Source: Burkholderia sp. Bp9143
Lineage (GTDB): Bacteria; Pseudomonadota; Gammaproteobacteria; Burkholderiales; Burkholderiaceae
Length of the DNA: 64,000 bases
Direction of reading: 5' to 3'
NCBI RefSeq assembly: GCF_003853645.1
Contig: NZ_QTPO01000034.1
Span: forward strand, 1 to 64,000
The position numbers and the translations under genes were made by a program. The notes under the pieces are model-generated. The model had not been told where the DNA came from and ran no database searches. It saw only the letters and a program-made list of their open reading frames with translations. Positions 8,013 to 18,013 of the stretch are shown one piece after another (positions within the stretch are counted from its first letter, which is position 1; every line of letters begins with the position of its first letter).

Positions 8013-8756
8013 TTACTGCCCCTGCTGTTGCTGCTGCTTGGCTTTGCCGGCCGCTTCCTGCTGACGCCGCTCGACATCGGCCTTGTGCTGGGCGGCTTCC
8101 TTCTGCTTCTGCTCGTAGCGCGCGGCGTTGTCCGACCGCTCCTGCGCCTTCTGCGCGCCCTGCTGGCGCGCCTGGTCGAGCTTGTGCTGGAAGTCCGCCT
8201 GCTTCTGGTCGTATGCCTGCTTGCTCGCGGCGCGCTGCGGACCTTCCGCGCCACGCTGCGCCTGTTTCAGTGCATTCTGCTCCTGCTTGTCGCGGAACGC
8301 AGCCGCGTTCGCCGCATCGTTCGCCGCGCGCTGCGGCGCTTCCGCCGCATTCTGCGCCTGCTTCAACGCCTGCTGCTGATCGCGCTGCTGCGCCCGCACC
8401 GCGCGCTGCTCGTCGTCGAGCGCGAGCTGCTCCTGACGAATGCTCGCCCGCTCCTCGCGCATCTGGTCACGCGCGACGCCAAGACAGTGATTGACGAAGA
8501 ACTTGCTGTAGCAGTCGTGCTCCGCCACGGCATAACGATAATCGTTTTCCGCGGAACGTTGATTGAGCACTTTTTGACGGGCGTCAAAATCCTGCGTGGC
8601 GGAGGGCGCGGCGGCAGCGGCGTCCGGCGCGGTTGCGCCCGATGCCTGTGCGTACGCGACGGTAGACCCGACGGACAAAGCCGCGGCAAGCGCTGCGCCG
8701 AGCGCGACGAGAGAAATGCGGGAAGTTGGCAACGTCGTAGGAAAGCTGCGGGACAT
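8013..8756 (-). CDS. Exported Gln/Ala-rich coiled-coil protein, unknown function
   Basis: 247 residues, not a family I can name. A Sec signal peptide (RISLVALGAALAAALSVGSTVAYAQA, cleavage near residue 38) is followed by a short Ala-rich linker and a small region with two Cys (AEHDCYSKFFVNHCLGVARDQM). From about residue 100 to the end is a long, highly charged helix rich in Gln, Ala, Glu, Arg and Lys, with internal repeats such as QNAAEAPQRAAND / QRGAEGPQRAASK and AFRDKQEQNALKQAQ. The two Cys could form a disulfide in the periplasm. It is divergent from tex (160 bases between starts) and upstream of the DUF465 gene. Confidence 0.75.
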   Translation of the reverse strand: MSRSFPTTLPTSRISLVALGAALAAALSVGSTVAYAQASGATAPDAAAAAPSATQDFDARQKVLNQRSAENDYRYAVAEHDCYSKFFVNHCLGVARDQMREERASIRQEQLALDDEQRAVRAQQRDQQQALKQAQNAAEAPQRAANDAANAAAFRDKQEQNALKQAQRGAEGPQRAASKQAYDQKQADFQHKLDQARQQGAQKAQERSDNAARYEQKQKEAAQHKADVERRQQEAAGKAKQQQQQGQ

Positions 8757-8916
8757 GTGTCAAATTCTATCACCCCCGGCTGGACGCTCCGTCATTTATG
8801 GCAAAATGCCCCGCTTCACTCACCCGCGGCATCTGGTCCGGCGGGCCCGTCTCGCAGCCCGCCGCGCGCGGCCTGCCGGCCCGCGCCGCGATTTCAGCAG
8901 GCAGATCATCCACGAC

Positions 8917-11241
8917 ATGACGGAAACCGTAGCACTCAAGATCGTACAGCGCATCGCCACCGAACTGTCCGTCCAGCCGCGCCAGGTCGCGGCGGCAGTG
9001 CAACTCCTCGACGAAGGCTCGACCGTTCCGTTCATTGCCCGGTACCGCAAGGAAGTGACCGGCAACCTGGACGACACGCAGTTGCGTCAGCTCGAGGAAC
9101 GCCTCCTGTATCTGCGCGAGCTCGAGGATCGCCGCGCGGCGATCCTGTCGAGCATTGACGAACAGGGCAAGCTGACCGACGAACTGCGCGCCGCGATCGA
9201 CGCGGCCGACAGCAAGCAGGTGCTCGAAGACCTTTATCTGCCGTACAAGCCGAAGCGCCGCACGCGTGCGCAGATCGCCCGCGAAGCCGGCCTCGAGCCG
9301 CTCGCGCAGGCCCTGCTCGCGAATCCGCTGCTCGATCCCCAGACGGAAGCCGCCGCGTACGTCGATGCCGACAAGGGCGTCGCCGACGTGAAGGCCGCGC
9401 TCGACGGCGCGCGCGACATCCTGTCCGAACAGTTCGGCGAAACGGCCGAATTGCTCGGCAAGCTGCGCGACTACCTGCACGGCCAGGGCGTCGTGTCGTC
9501 GGCGGTCGTCGAAGGCAAGGAAAACGAGGAAGGCGAGAAATTCCGCGACTACTACGACTACGCGGAAACGATCCGGACCGTGCCGTCGCACCGCGCGCTC
9601 GCGCTGTTCCGCGGCCGCAACGCCGGCGTGCTGACCGTCAAGCTCGGCCTCGGCGAGGAACTCGACGCGCAGGTCCCGCATCCAGGCGAAGCGATGATCG
9701 CGCGCCATTTCGGGATCGCGAACCAGAGCCGCCCGGCCGACAAGTGGCTGTCCGACGTGTGCCGCTGGTGCTGGCGCGTGAAGGTGCAGCCGCACATCGA
9801 GAACGAACTGCTCACGCAACTGCGCGAAACGGCGGAAGCCGAAGCGATCCGCGTGTTCGCCCGCAACCTGAAGGACCTGCTGCTGGCCGCACCGGCCGGC
9901 CCGAAGGCCGTGATCGGTCTCGACCCCGGCCTGCGCACGGGCGTGAAGGTCGCCGTGGTCGACCGCACCGGCAAGCTGCTCGCGACCGACACGATCTACC
10001 CGCACGAGCCGCGCCGCGACTGGGACGGCTCGCTCGCCAAGCTCGCGCGGATCGCCGCGCAGACTCAGGCCGAGCTGATCAGCATCGGCAACGGCACCGC
10101 GTCCCGTGAAACCGACAAGCTCGCGAGCGAGCTGATCTCCAGGCACCCGGAATTGCGGCTGCAGAAGATCGTCGTGTCGGAGGCTGGCGCATCGGTCTAC
10201 TCGGCGTCCGAGCTGGCCGCGAAGGAATTCCCGGAACTCGACGTGTCGCTGCGCGGCGCCGTGTCGATCGCCCGCCGCCTGCAGGACCCGCTCGCCGAGC
10301 TCGTGAAGATCGAGCCGAAGGCGATCGGCGTCGGCCAGTACCAGCACGACGTGAATCAGCGCGAACTCGCCCGCTCGCTCGACGCGGTGGTCGAGGATTG
10401 CGTGAACGCGGTCGGCGTCGACGCGAACACCGCGTCGGTCGCGCTGCTCGCACGCGTGTCGGGCCTGAACGCCACGCTCGCACGCAACATCGTCGACTAC
10501 CGCGACGCGAACGGGCCGTTCCCATCGCGCGACCACCTGCGCAAGGTGCCGCGTCTTGGCGACAAGACCTTCGAACAGGCGGCCGGCTTCCTGCGCATCA
10601 ACGGCGGCGAGAATCCGCTCGACCGCTCGTCGGTTCACCCGGAAGCCTATCCGGTCGTCGAACGGATCCTCGCGAAGATCAGCAAGCGGATCGACGACGT
10701 GCTCGGCAGCCGCGACGCGCTGTCCGGCCTGTCGCCGACCGAATTCGTTGACGAACGTTTCGGCCTGCCGACCGTGCGCGATATCCTGTCCGAACTCGAA
10801 AAACCGGGTCGTGACCCGCGCCCCGAATTCAAGACCGCAACGTTCCGCGATGGCGTCGAGAAGGTGTCCGACCTGATGCCGGGCATGCTGCTCGAAGGGG
10901 TCGTGACGAACGTCGCGGCATTCGGCGCGTTCGTGGATATCGGCGTGCACCAGGACGGCCTCGTCCACGTGTCCGCGATGTCGACGAAGTTCATCAAGGA
11001 TCCGCACGAAGTCGTGAAGGCCGGCCAGGTCGTCAAGGTCAAGGTGCTCGACGTCGACGTGAAGCGCCAGCGCATTGCGCTGACGATGCGCCTCGACGAC
11101 GAAGCGGCCGCGCCCGGCATGGTGCCGCGCGGCGGTCAGGATCGCGGCAATGCCGGCCGCGGTGCGGCCCGCCCGCAGCGTTCGCGCGAACCGGAACCGG
11201 CCGGCGCGATGGCCGCCGCGTTCGCGAAGCTGAAGCGCTGA
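8917..11241 (+). CDS. tex: Tex family RNA-binding transcription accessory protein
   Basis: 774 residues from the ATG at 8917, matching the usual Tex length of about 780. In order: helical Tex N-terminal region, YqgF/RuvX-like RNase H fold (AVIGLDPGLRTGVKVAVVD), helix-hairpin-helix units (LNATLARNIVDYRDANGPF), and a C-terminal S1 RNA-binding domain (GMLLEGVVTNVAAFGAFVDIGVHQDGL). A basic Gly/Arg-rich tail follows. Tex associates with transcription/RNA processing and affects virulence and stress gene expression in several bacteria; exact mechanism is unresolved. The frame is open further upstream, but that part lacks family similarity and a good ribosome site. A terminator follows. Confidence 0.93.
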   Translation: MTETVALKIVQRIATELSVQPRQVAAAVQLLDEGSTVPFIARYRKEVTGNLDDTQLRQLEERLLYLRELEDRRAAILSSIDEQGKLTDELRAAIDAADSKQVLEDLYLPYKPKRRTRAQIAREAGLEPLAQALLANPLLDPQTEAAAYVDADKGVADVKAALDGARDILSEQFGETAELLGKLRDYLHGQGVVSSAVVEGKENEEGEKFRDYYDYAETIRTVPSHRALALFRGRNAGVLTVKLGLGEELDAQVPHPGEAMIARHFGIANQSRPADKWLSDVCRWCWRVKVQPHIENELLTQLRETAEAEAIRVFARNLKDLLLAAPAGPKAVIGLDPGLRTGVKVAVVDRTGKLLATDTIYPHEPRRDWDGSLAKLARIAAQTQAELISIGNGTASRETDKLASELISRHPELRLQKIVVSEAGASVYSASELAAKEFPELDVSLRGAVSIARRLQDPLAELVKIEPKAIGVGQYQHDVNQRELARSLDAVVEDCVNAVGVDANTASVALLARVSGLNATLARNIVDYRDANGPFPSRDHLRKVPRLGDKTFEQAAGFLRINGGENPLDRSSVHPEAYPVVERILAKISKRIDDVLGSRDALSGLSPTEFVDERFGLPTVRDILSELEKPGRDPRPEFKTATFRDGVEKVSDLMPGMLLEGVVTNVAAFGAFVDIGVHQDGLVHVSAMSTKFIKDPHEVVKAGQVVKVKVLDVDVKRQRIALTMRLDDEAAAPGMVPRGGQDRGNAGRGAARPQRSREPEPAGAMAAAFAKLKR

Positions 11242-11265
11242 GCACGCGAAGGCTGTCGACGCACG

Positions 11266-11296
11266 AAAAAAAGCCCGCCGAAAGGCGGGCTTTTTC
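11266..11296. terminator. Terminator between tex and kup
   Basis: AGCCCGCC-GAAA-GGCGGGCT stem with a stable GAAA tetraloop, an A run on the left and T5 on the right. It serves tex (+) and probably also convergent kup (minus). Confidence 0.9.
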
Positions 11297-11355
11297 ATGG
11301 CTTCGCCGAACGCGCTGCCGGATCGGCATGGGCCGCATGCGCGGCCCCGCGCGGG

Positions 11356-13269
11356 TCAGATCTCGATCTTGGTACCGAGCTCGACGACGCGGTTCGCCGG
11401 GATCGAGAAGAAGTCGGTCGGCTTCGCCGCATTCTGATGCATCCATGCGAACACGCGTTCGCGCCAGATCGACATGCCGGGCAGATGCGTCGGCACGACC
11501 GTTTCGCGCGCGAGGAAGAACGACGTGTCCATCAGCTCGAACGTCATGTCGTGCGTGCGGCCGAATTCCTCGAGCACGGCCTTCACGTCCGGCGTCTCGT
11601 TGAAGCCATATTCGGCCTTGACGATGTACAGGCCGCCGCCCGCATCGCGCGAACTCAGGCGCTTGTCGTCACGCACGTACGGGATGTCGCGCGTAACGAA
11701 CGTCAGGAAGATGGTCCGCTCGTGCAGCACCTTGTTGTGCTTCAGGTTGTGCAGCAGGCTGACGGGCACGAGCTTGTCGTTGCCGGTCAGGTAGATCGCG
11801 GTGCCCGACACGCGGTGCGGCGGATGCGCGAGCAGCCCCTGCAGGAACGGCTCGAGCGGGATACCGTCGGCGGCCGTACGCTCCTTGACGATGTGGCGGC
11901 CCTTGTACCAGGTCATCAGCAGGAAGAACAGCAGCGCGCCGATGCCGAGCGGCAGCCAGCCGCCCTGCGCGACCTTCAGCAGGTTCGCGCCGAAAAAGCC
12001 CAGGTCGACCGCGAGGAACACCGCGATGATCGCGCCGACGAGCAGCCGGTTCCAGTTCCACACCTTCACCATCACGACGGCCGCGAGCACGGTCGTGATC
12101 ACCATCGTCGCCGTCACCGCGATGCCGTATGCGGCCGCGAGGTTGTCGGAGCTCTTGAAGCCGATCACGATGCAAAGGATCACGAACAACAGCAGCCAGT
12201 TCACGACCGGCACGTAGATCTGGCCGATCGCCAGTTCGGACGTATGCAGCACCTTCATGCGCGGCACGTAGCCGAGCTGGATCGCCTGCGACGTCAGCGA
12301 ATACGCGCCCGAGATCACGGCCTGCGAAGCGATCACGGTCGCGACCGTCGACAGCACGACAAGCGGCAGCAGCGCCCATTCCGGCGCCATCAGGAAGAAC
12401 GGATTCTCGATCGCCTTCGGATTCTGGATCAGCAGCGCGCCCTGACCGAAGTAGTTCAGGACCAGCGACGGCATCACGAGCCCGTACGCGGCGAGGCGGA
12501 TCGGCTTCGCGCCGAAGTGGCCCATGTCCGCATAAAGCGCTTCCGCGCCGGTCAGCACCAGCACGACCGAACCCAGCACGACGTACGCCTGCAGCAGGTG
12601 ATCTGCCATGAACGACGCCGCGTAGTACGGATTGATTGCCGCGATGACGCCCGGCGCACGCAGGATGTGATACACGCCGAGCGCAGCGATCACGACGAAC
12701 CACAGCACCATGATCGGCCCGAACAGCTTGCCGACCGTCGCGGTACCGTGGCGCTGGATCCAGAACAGCGCGATCAGGATCACGATCGTGATCGGCAGCA
12801 CGAGGTGGGACAGATGCGGGGTCGCGATCTCGAGGCCTTCGACCGCCGACATCACGGAAATCGCCGGCGTGATCACGGCATCGCCGTAGAACATGCACGC
12901 GCCGAAGATCCCGAGCGCCATCAGCGCGCCCGCGACGCGGGTTTTCGAGTCGAGTGGCCGCAGCGACAGCGCCATCAGCGCGAGCACGCCGCCCTCGCCG
13001 TTGTTGTCGGCCCGCATCACGAACAGCAGGTACTTGATGCCGACCACCAGGATGATCGCCCAGAACAGCAGCGAGATCACGCCGAGAATCGAGCTTTCGG
13101 TCAGCGGAATGCCGTGGGCGGGGCTGAAAGCCTCCTTCAGCGAATACAACGGGCTCGTGCCGATGTCGCCGAATACGACGCCGATGGCCGCTATCGCGAG
13201 CGCCTGCATCGAATGTTGGTGCGTCGAATGCGCGTGGGCTGCGTCGGTCGCCTGGATCGTGTCGTTCAT
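11356..13269 (-). CDS. kup: Low-affinity potassium transporter Kup
   Basis: 637 residues (E. coli Kup 622). The KUP/HAK signature AIGVVFGDIGTSPLYSLKEAF lies near the N-terminus, followed by about 12 hydrophobic helices and a cytoplasmic C-terminal domain ending TKIEI. It is an inner-membrane K+ uptake system, probably by H+ symport. The ATG at 13269 is preferred to an upstream TTG at 13302, because the extra residues lie outside the family alignment. No clear ribosome site is visible. It is a monocistronic unit between the tex terminator and the purA-operon terminator. Confidence 0.95.
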   Translation of the reverse strand: MNDTIQATDAAHAHSTHQHSMQALAIAAIGVVFGDIGTSPLYSLKEAFSPAHGIPLTESSILGVISLLFWAIILVVGIKYLLFVMRADNNGEGGVLALMALSLRPLDSKTRVAGALMALGIFGACMFYGDAVITPAISVMSAVEGLEIATPHLSHLVLPITIVILIALFWIQRHGTATVGKLFGPIMVLWFVVIAALGVYHILRAPGVIAAINPYYAASFMADHLLQAYVVLGSVVLVLTGAEALYADMGHFGAKPIRLAAYGLVMPSLVLNYFGQGALLIQNPKAIENPFFLMAPEWALLPLVVLSTVATVIASQAVISGAYSLTSQAIQLGYVPRMKVLHTSELAIGQIYVPVVNWLLLFVILCIVIGFKSSDNLAAAYGIAVTATMVITTVLAAVVMVKVWNWNRLLVGAIIAVFLAVDLGFFGANLLKVAQGGWLPLGIGALLFFLLMTWYKGRHIVKERTAADGIPLEPFLQGLLAHPPHRVSGTAIYLTGNDKLVPVSLLHNLKHNKVLHERTIFLTFVTRDIPYVRDDKRLSSRDAGGGLYIVKAEYGFNETPDVKAVLEEFGRTHDMTFELMDTSFFLARETVVPTHLPGMSIWRERVFAWMHQNAAKPTDFFSIPANRVVELGTKIEI

Positions 13270-13486
13270 ATGAAACGTAATAATCGGGTCCGGTTCGGAC
13301 AAAACGAGCGCTATTCTACTCGCGCCCCCCTGAAAAACCGTCCTGCCTTGTTGCCCTTAAACCACGTGATCCACGCCGCGCATGCATTCCCGCGCAAGCT
13401 GTGGCAGGGCTGCCATGATAGCCGGGGCCGCGCCGTCTGCCTACCGCGCGCGCCGATCGTCGTGCCCGCCGGCCCGGTTCGCCCAT

Positions 13487-13514
13487 AAAAAAACGGCGCC
13501 GCAAGCGGCGCCGT
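13487..13514 (-). terminator. Terminator of the purA/phosphoribosyltransferase unit
   Basis: On the minus strand, ACGGCGCCGC-TT-GCGGCGCCGT forms a 10-bp stem followed by T6, just past the phosphoribosyltransferase stop. This likely ends the long minus-strand run that includes purA and hisZ. Confidence 0.88.
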
Positions 13515-13543
13515 ACAAGGCTTTCCTTCGATCGGCCGGCCGC

Positions 13544-14140
13544 TTACGCGCCCGAACCGTCGCGCTGCGCGCGACCGCGCTTGATCCATGCCTCGAGGTT
13601 GTGCGGACGAACGGTGTCCCACTCTTCGAACGGCTGATGAATCCACGGATTCGTCGGCAGATACTGCGTGTGATAGTCCGGCTTCACCTTCGAGCAACCC
13701 TTGTACCAGAGCACGGCCGAGCGCACGGCCGTGACCGACGGATAGCGCTCCTTCAGGTGCTCCTGCACGCGCGCGAGCGTGACGCCCGAATCGACGAGAT
13801 CGTCGACCAGCAGCACGTTGCCCGCGAGTTGGCCGCGCGTCATCGTGATGTACTGCGCGATGTCGAGCTCGCCCTGCTCCGTGCCGGCCGCTTCGCGGTA
13901 CGAACTCGTCGCGAGGATCGCGAGCGGGACGTCGTAGATGCGCGACAGCTGGTCACCGACGCGCAGACCGCCGCGGGCGAGGCACAGGATCTGGTCGAAC
14001 TTCCAGCCCGATTCATGCACCTGAAGCGCGAGCAGTTCGATTAGACGATGGTATTCGTCCCAGCCGACCCACAGGTTCTTGTCGTCGTTGCGCGGATCGG
14101 TCATCAAGTCTGCCGCCGTCATCGTGATTTGCTGCGTCAT
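13544..14140 (-). CDS. Type I phosphoribosyltransferase (purine salvage type)
   Basis: 198 residues with the PRPP-binding loop VLLVDDLVDSGVT (109-121) and a typical PRTase hood (ILCLARGGLRVGDQLSRIYDVP). It transfers a purine base to PRPP to give a nucleotide. The length and WVGWDEYHRLIELLA N-terminus resemble xanthine/hypoxanthine PRTases, but substrate cannot be read from the sequence. It starts 9 bases after the purA stop, so the two are one operon: de novo AMP synthesis and purine salvage together. Confidence 0.85.
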   Translation of the reverse strand: MTQQITMTAADLMTDPRNDDKNLWVGWDEYHRLIELLALQVHESGWKFDQILCLARGGLRVGDQLSRIYDVPLAILATSSYREAAGTEQGELDIAQYITMTRGQLAGNVLLVDDLVDSGVTLARVQEHLKERYPSVTAVRSAVLWYKGCSKVKPDYHTQYLPTNPWIHQPFEEWDTVRPHNLEAWIKRGRAQRDGSGA

Positions 14141-14149
14141 GCTGAAAAA

Positions 14150-15496
<1,347 letters not shown>

Positions 15497-15609
15497 GTTG
15501 ATTCGTTAGCTGGTTAAAAACGTATTCTACCTATGTTCGCGGGCGATTCCGAATTTTTCCGTTTCGCTTCAACGATATGCACGCCGAACGACGGCCCGCG
15601 AACGCCTGT

Positions 15610-16758
15610 TTAACGGGGTTCGACCACCCATGCGCCGTTACGCTCGACGAGCGAACGGTCGCAGGCGAACTCGTCGAGCACATGGTCGTGCCCCGGCAAT
15701 GCCTGGATCACGACCTCGCCCGCATCGCGCAGCGCCGCAACGGCCGCGCTCAGCGCGTCGTCCTGCGCCCACGGCGCGAGAATCGCGGTGCCGCGCGCCT
15801 CGACCGGCGAAATCCGGGCGAGCTCGCGCAGGTCGAGCGAGAAGCCCGTCGCCGGGCGGGCCCGACCGTAGGCCTGGCCCACGTGATCGTAACGGCCGCC
15901 GCGCGCGATCGCGTTCGGCACACCATCGATGTACGCCGTAAACATCGCGCCGCTGTGGTACGCGTAGCCGCGCAGGTCGGCGAGATCGATCGCCACCTCG
16001 ACGCCCTTCGCTTGGGCCGCGAGCTGCGCGAGATCGTCGAGCGCACGCGTGATCTCGGGCAGCACCGGCAGGCGCGCACGTGCCTCGTCGAGCACGCTCG
16101 CGTCGCCGTACAGATGCGGCAGCGCACGCAGCGCCGCGCGCGTGTCCGCGCCGAGATCGTCGGTGAGTTCGTTCAGCAGCGGCACGTCCTTGCCCGACAG
16201 CGCGTCGTGCAGCGCCTCGCCACGCTCGGCGGCCTGCGCGTCGCGTGCGAGCAGCGCCGCGAGCACGCCGGCATGGCACAGATCCAGACGGATGCGCGAC
16301 AACCCCGCGAGGTGCAGCGCGTCGACCATCAGCTGCTGGATCTCGAGATCGGCTTCCAGCCCGGCATGCCCGTAGATTTCGGCGCCGATCTGGATCTGTT
16401 CGCGCGTCGCGTGCAGGCCGCGCGGACGCGTATGCATCACATGGCCCGCATAGCAGAGGCGCGTCACGCCCTGGCGATTCAGCAGGTGCGCGTCGATGCG
16501 CGCGACCTGCGGCGTGATGTCCGCGCGCAGGCCGAGCGTGCGGCCCGACAGCTGGTCGACCAGCTTGAAGGTACGCAGGCGCAGGTCGGAGCCGCCGCTC
16601 GTCAGCAGCGACTCGAGGTATTCGAGCAGCGGTGGCATCACCATTTCGTAGCCGTACGAACGGAAGCGGTCGAGCAGCCTGCGGCGCAGCTCCTCGATCT
16701 TGCGCGCTTCCGACGGCAGTACGTCGGCGATATTCTCGGGAAGTAACCAGGTCGACAT
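15610..16758 (-). CDS. hisZ: ATP phosphoribosyltransferase regulatory subunit HisZ
   Basis: 382 residues from the ATG of MSTWLLPENIADVLPSEA. It is related to class II histidyl-tRNA synthetase (motif RFRSYGYEMVMPPLLEYLESL) but lacks a C-terminal anticodon-binding domain and is shorter than HisS, which is separately encoded at 24516-25856. HisZ is the regulatory partner of short-form HisG in the first step of histidine biosynthesis. An in-frame ATG at 16794 would add 12 residues outside the family pattern. It is followed by purA on the same strand. Confidence 0.93.
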   Translation of the reverse strand: MSTWLLPENIADVLPSEARKIEELRRRLLDRFRSYGYEMVMPPLLEYLESLLTSGGSDLRLRTFKLVDQLSGRTLGLRADITPQVARIDAHLLNRQGVTRLCYAGHVMHTRPRGLHATREQIQIGAEIYGHAGLEADLEIQQLMVDALHLAGLSRIRLDLCHAGVLAALLARDAQAAERGEALHDALSGKDVPLLNELTDDLGADTRAALRALPHLYGDASVLDEARARLPVLPEITRALDDLAQLAAQAKGVEVAIDLADLRGYAYHSGAMFTAYIDGVPNAIARGGRYDHVGQAYGRARPATGFSLDLRELARISPVEARGTAILAPWAQDDALSAAVAALRDAGEVVIQALPGHDHVLDEFACDRSLVERNGAWVVEPR

Positions 16759-16870
16759 CGGTACGGTCCTACGACGGGAAACAGGGCGCGACACGCGCGC
16801 CGCGAGATGAATCGGAAATCGGAATCGGGCGGAACGAACGGCGGGTGCGCCGTCTGGATCAGGTCTCCGG

Positions 16871-17062
16871 TCAGGTGGCGAGCAGCAGCAGGACGAGCCC
16901 GAGCGCCATCACGATGAGTCCGCCGATCCGGATATGATGCGGCGGCCGCTCCGCTATTCTACGAAACGTGTCGCGCCAGGCGACAGGAAACACGAAGGGG
17001 AACGCCCCCTCGATGATCAGCATCAGTGCTACCGCGAGCAACAACGAGCCAGCCAGATCCAT
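16871..17062 (-). CDS. DUF2065 small membrane protein
   Basis: 63 residues, two predicted membrane helices: MDLAGSLLLAVALMLIIEGA and the C-terminal GLIVMALGLVLLLLAT. They flank a short basic loop (RDTFRRIAE) and match the DUF2065/YjeT family. Genes of this family sit beside hflC in many proteobacteria, as here (36 bases after hflC stops). Function is unknown; association with the HflKC complex is inference from context. Confidence 0.85.
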   Translation of the reverse strand: MDLAGSLLLAVALMLIIEGAFPFVFPVAWRDTFRRIAERPPHHIRIGGLIVMALGLVLLLLAT

Positions 17063-17098
17063 GCGAGCGACGGCGCCGCTCGACGCGGCGCCCCAAGG

Positions 17099-17998
17099 TC
17101 AGTGTTTGCGGGGAGCGGATGCCGCCGGTGCGGCACCGCCCGTCGGGCTGCGCATGAAACGGAAAAACTCGCTGTCGGGGTCGACGACGATGATGTCGTT
17201 GCGCTTGAAGGTATTTCGGTAAGCCTGCAGGCTCGCATAGAACTGATAGAACTGCGGATCGCGGCCGAACGCATCGGCGGCGATCGACGCGGCCTTCGCG
17301 TCGCCCTCGCCCTTGATCGTCTGCGCGGATTTGTACGCATTCGCGAGCACCGCCTGCTGTTCGCGTTCCGCGTCGGCCTTGATCTGCTCGACATCGGCTG
17401 CGCCATCCGCACGCACATGTGCGGCCTGGTCGCGCAACGCGGCAATCATCCGCTGATAGACGGCATCCGTCTGTGCAGCCGGCAAGTCGACGCGCGTCAA
17501 CTGCACGTCGACCACATCGACGCCGAAGCCCGATGCCTTCGCGCGCACCGCGTCGCGTGCCGCATGGGCAATGTCGCGCTGCCCGCCGAGCGCATCGTCG
17601 AGCGCACGCTTGCCGAACGCATCGCCAAGCGCGCTCTTCAGCGCGCCGGACAGACGTTCGCTCGCCGCCGCCGGGTCGCCGCCCGTCGCCGTGAAATACT
17701 TCATCGGATCGCCGATCCGGTACTTGACCGCATACGCGACGAGCAGGTCGTGCTTGTCTTCCGTCGCCAGTTGCAGCGGATCCGACGATTCGAGCGATTG
17801 CAGGCGCGTATCGATCAGCGTCGCCGTCTGCAGCGGCGGCGGCAGCTTGAAATGGATGCCAGGGCCCGCGAGTTCGGGTTGCGCGCCGTCGCGGCCCGAC
17901 AGCACGGCCGTATGGCGCGGGTCGACGGTCAGGACAGTCGACGACGCCGCGAAGGCAACGATCACGATTGCGACGACGAGCGCAATGATTCGGTTCAT
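17099..17998 (-). CDS. hflC: HflC, SPFH-domain regulator of FtsH protease
   Basis: 299 residues. An N-terminal membrane anchor (IIALVVAIVIVAFAASSTVLTV) is followed by an SPFH/prohibitin domain (DPRHTAVLSGRDGAQPELAGPGIHFKLP) and a long Glu/Lys/Ala helix. With HflK it forms the periplasmic cage around FtsH. It starts 15 bases after hflK and is coupled to it. Confidence 0.95.
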   Translation of the reverse strand: MNRIIALVVAIVIVAFAASSTVLTVDPRHTAVLSGRDGAQPELAGPGIHFKLPPPLQTATLIDTRLQSLESSDPLQLATEDKHDLLVAYAVKYRIGDPMKYFTATGGDPAAASERLSGALKSALGDAFGKRALDDALGGQRDIAHAARDAVRAKASGFGVDVVDVQLTRVDLPAAQTDAVYQRMIAALRDQAAHVRADGAADVEQIKADAEREQQAVLANAYKSAQTIKGEGDAKAASIAADAFGRDPQFYQFYASLQAYRNTFKRNDIIVVDPDSEFFRFMRSPTGGAAPAASAPRKH

Positions 17999-18013
17999 GT
18001 TCTGCGCTCCCCG

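Noticed and set aside
8770..11298. 842-codon open frame antisense to tex
   Set aside because: It mirrors tex along its whole length and has no recognisable domain; similar long antisense frames lie opposite dinG and kup.
11437..13488. 683-codon frame antisense to kup
   Set aside because: His/Arg/Asp-rich shadow of a membrane protein gene, without motifs.
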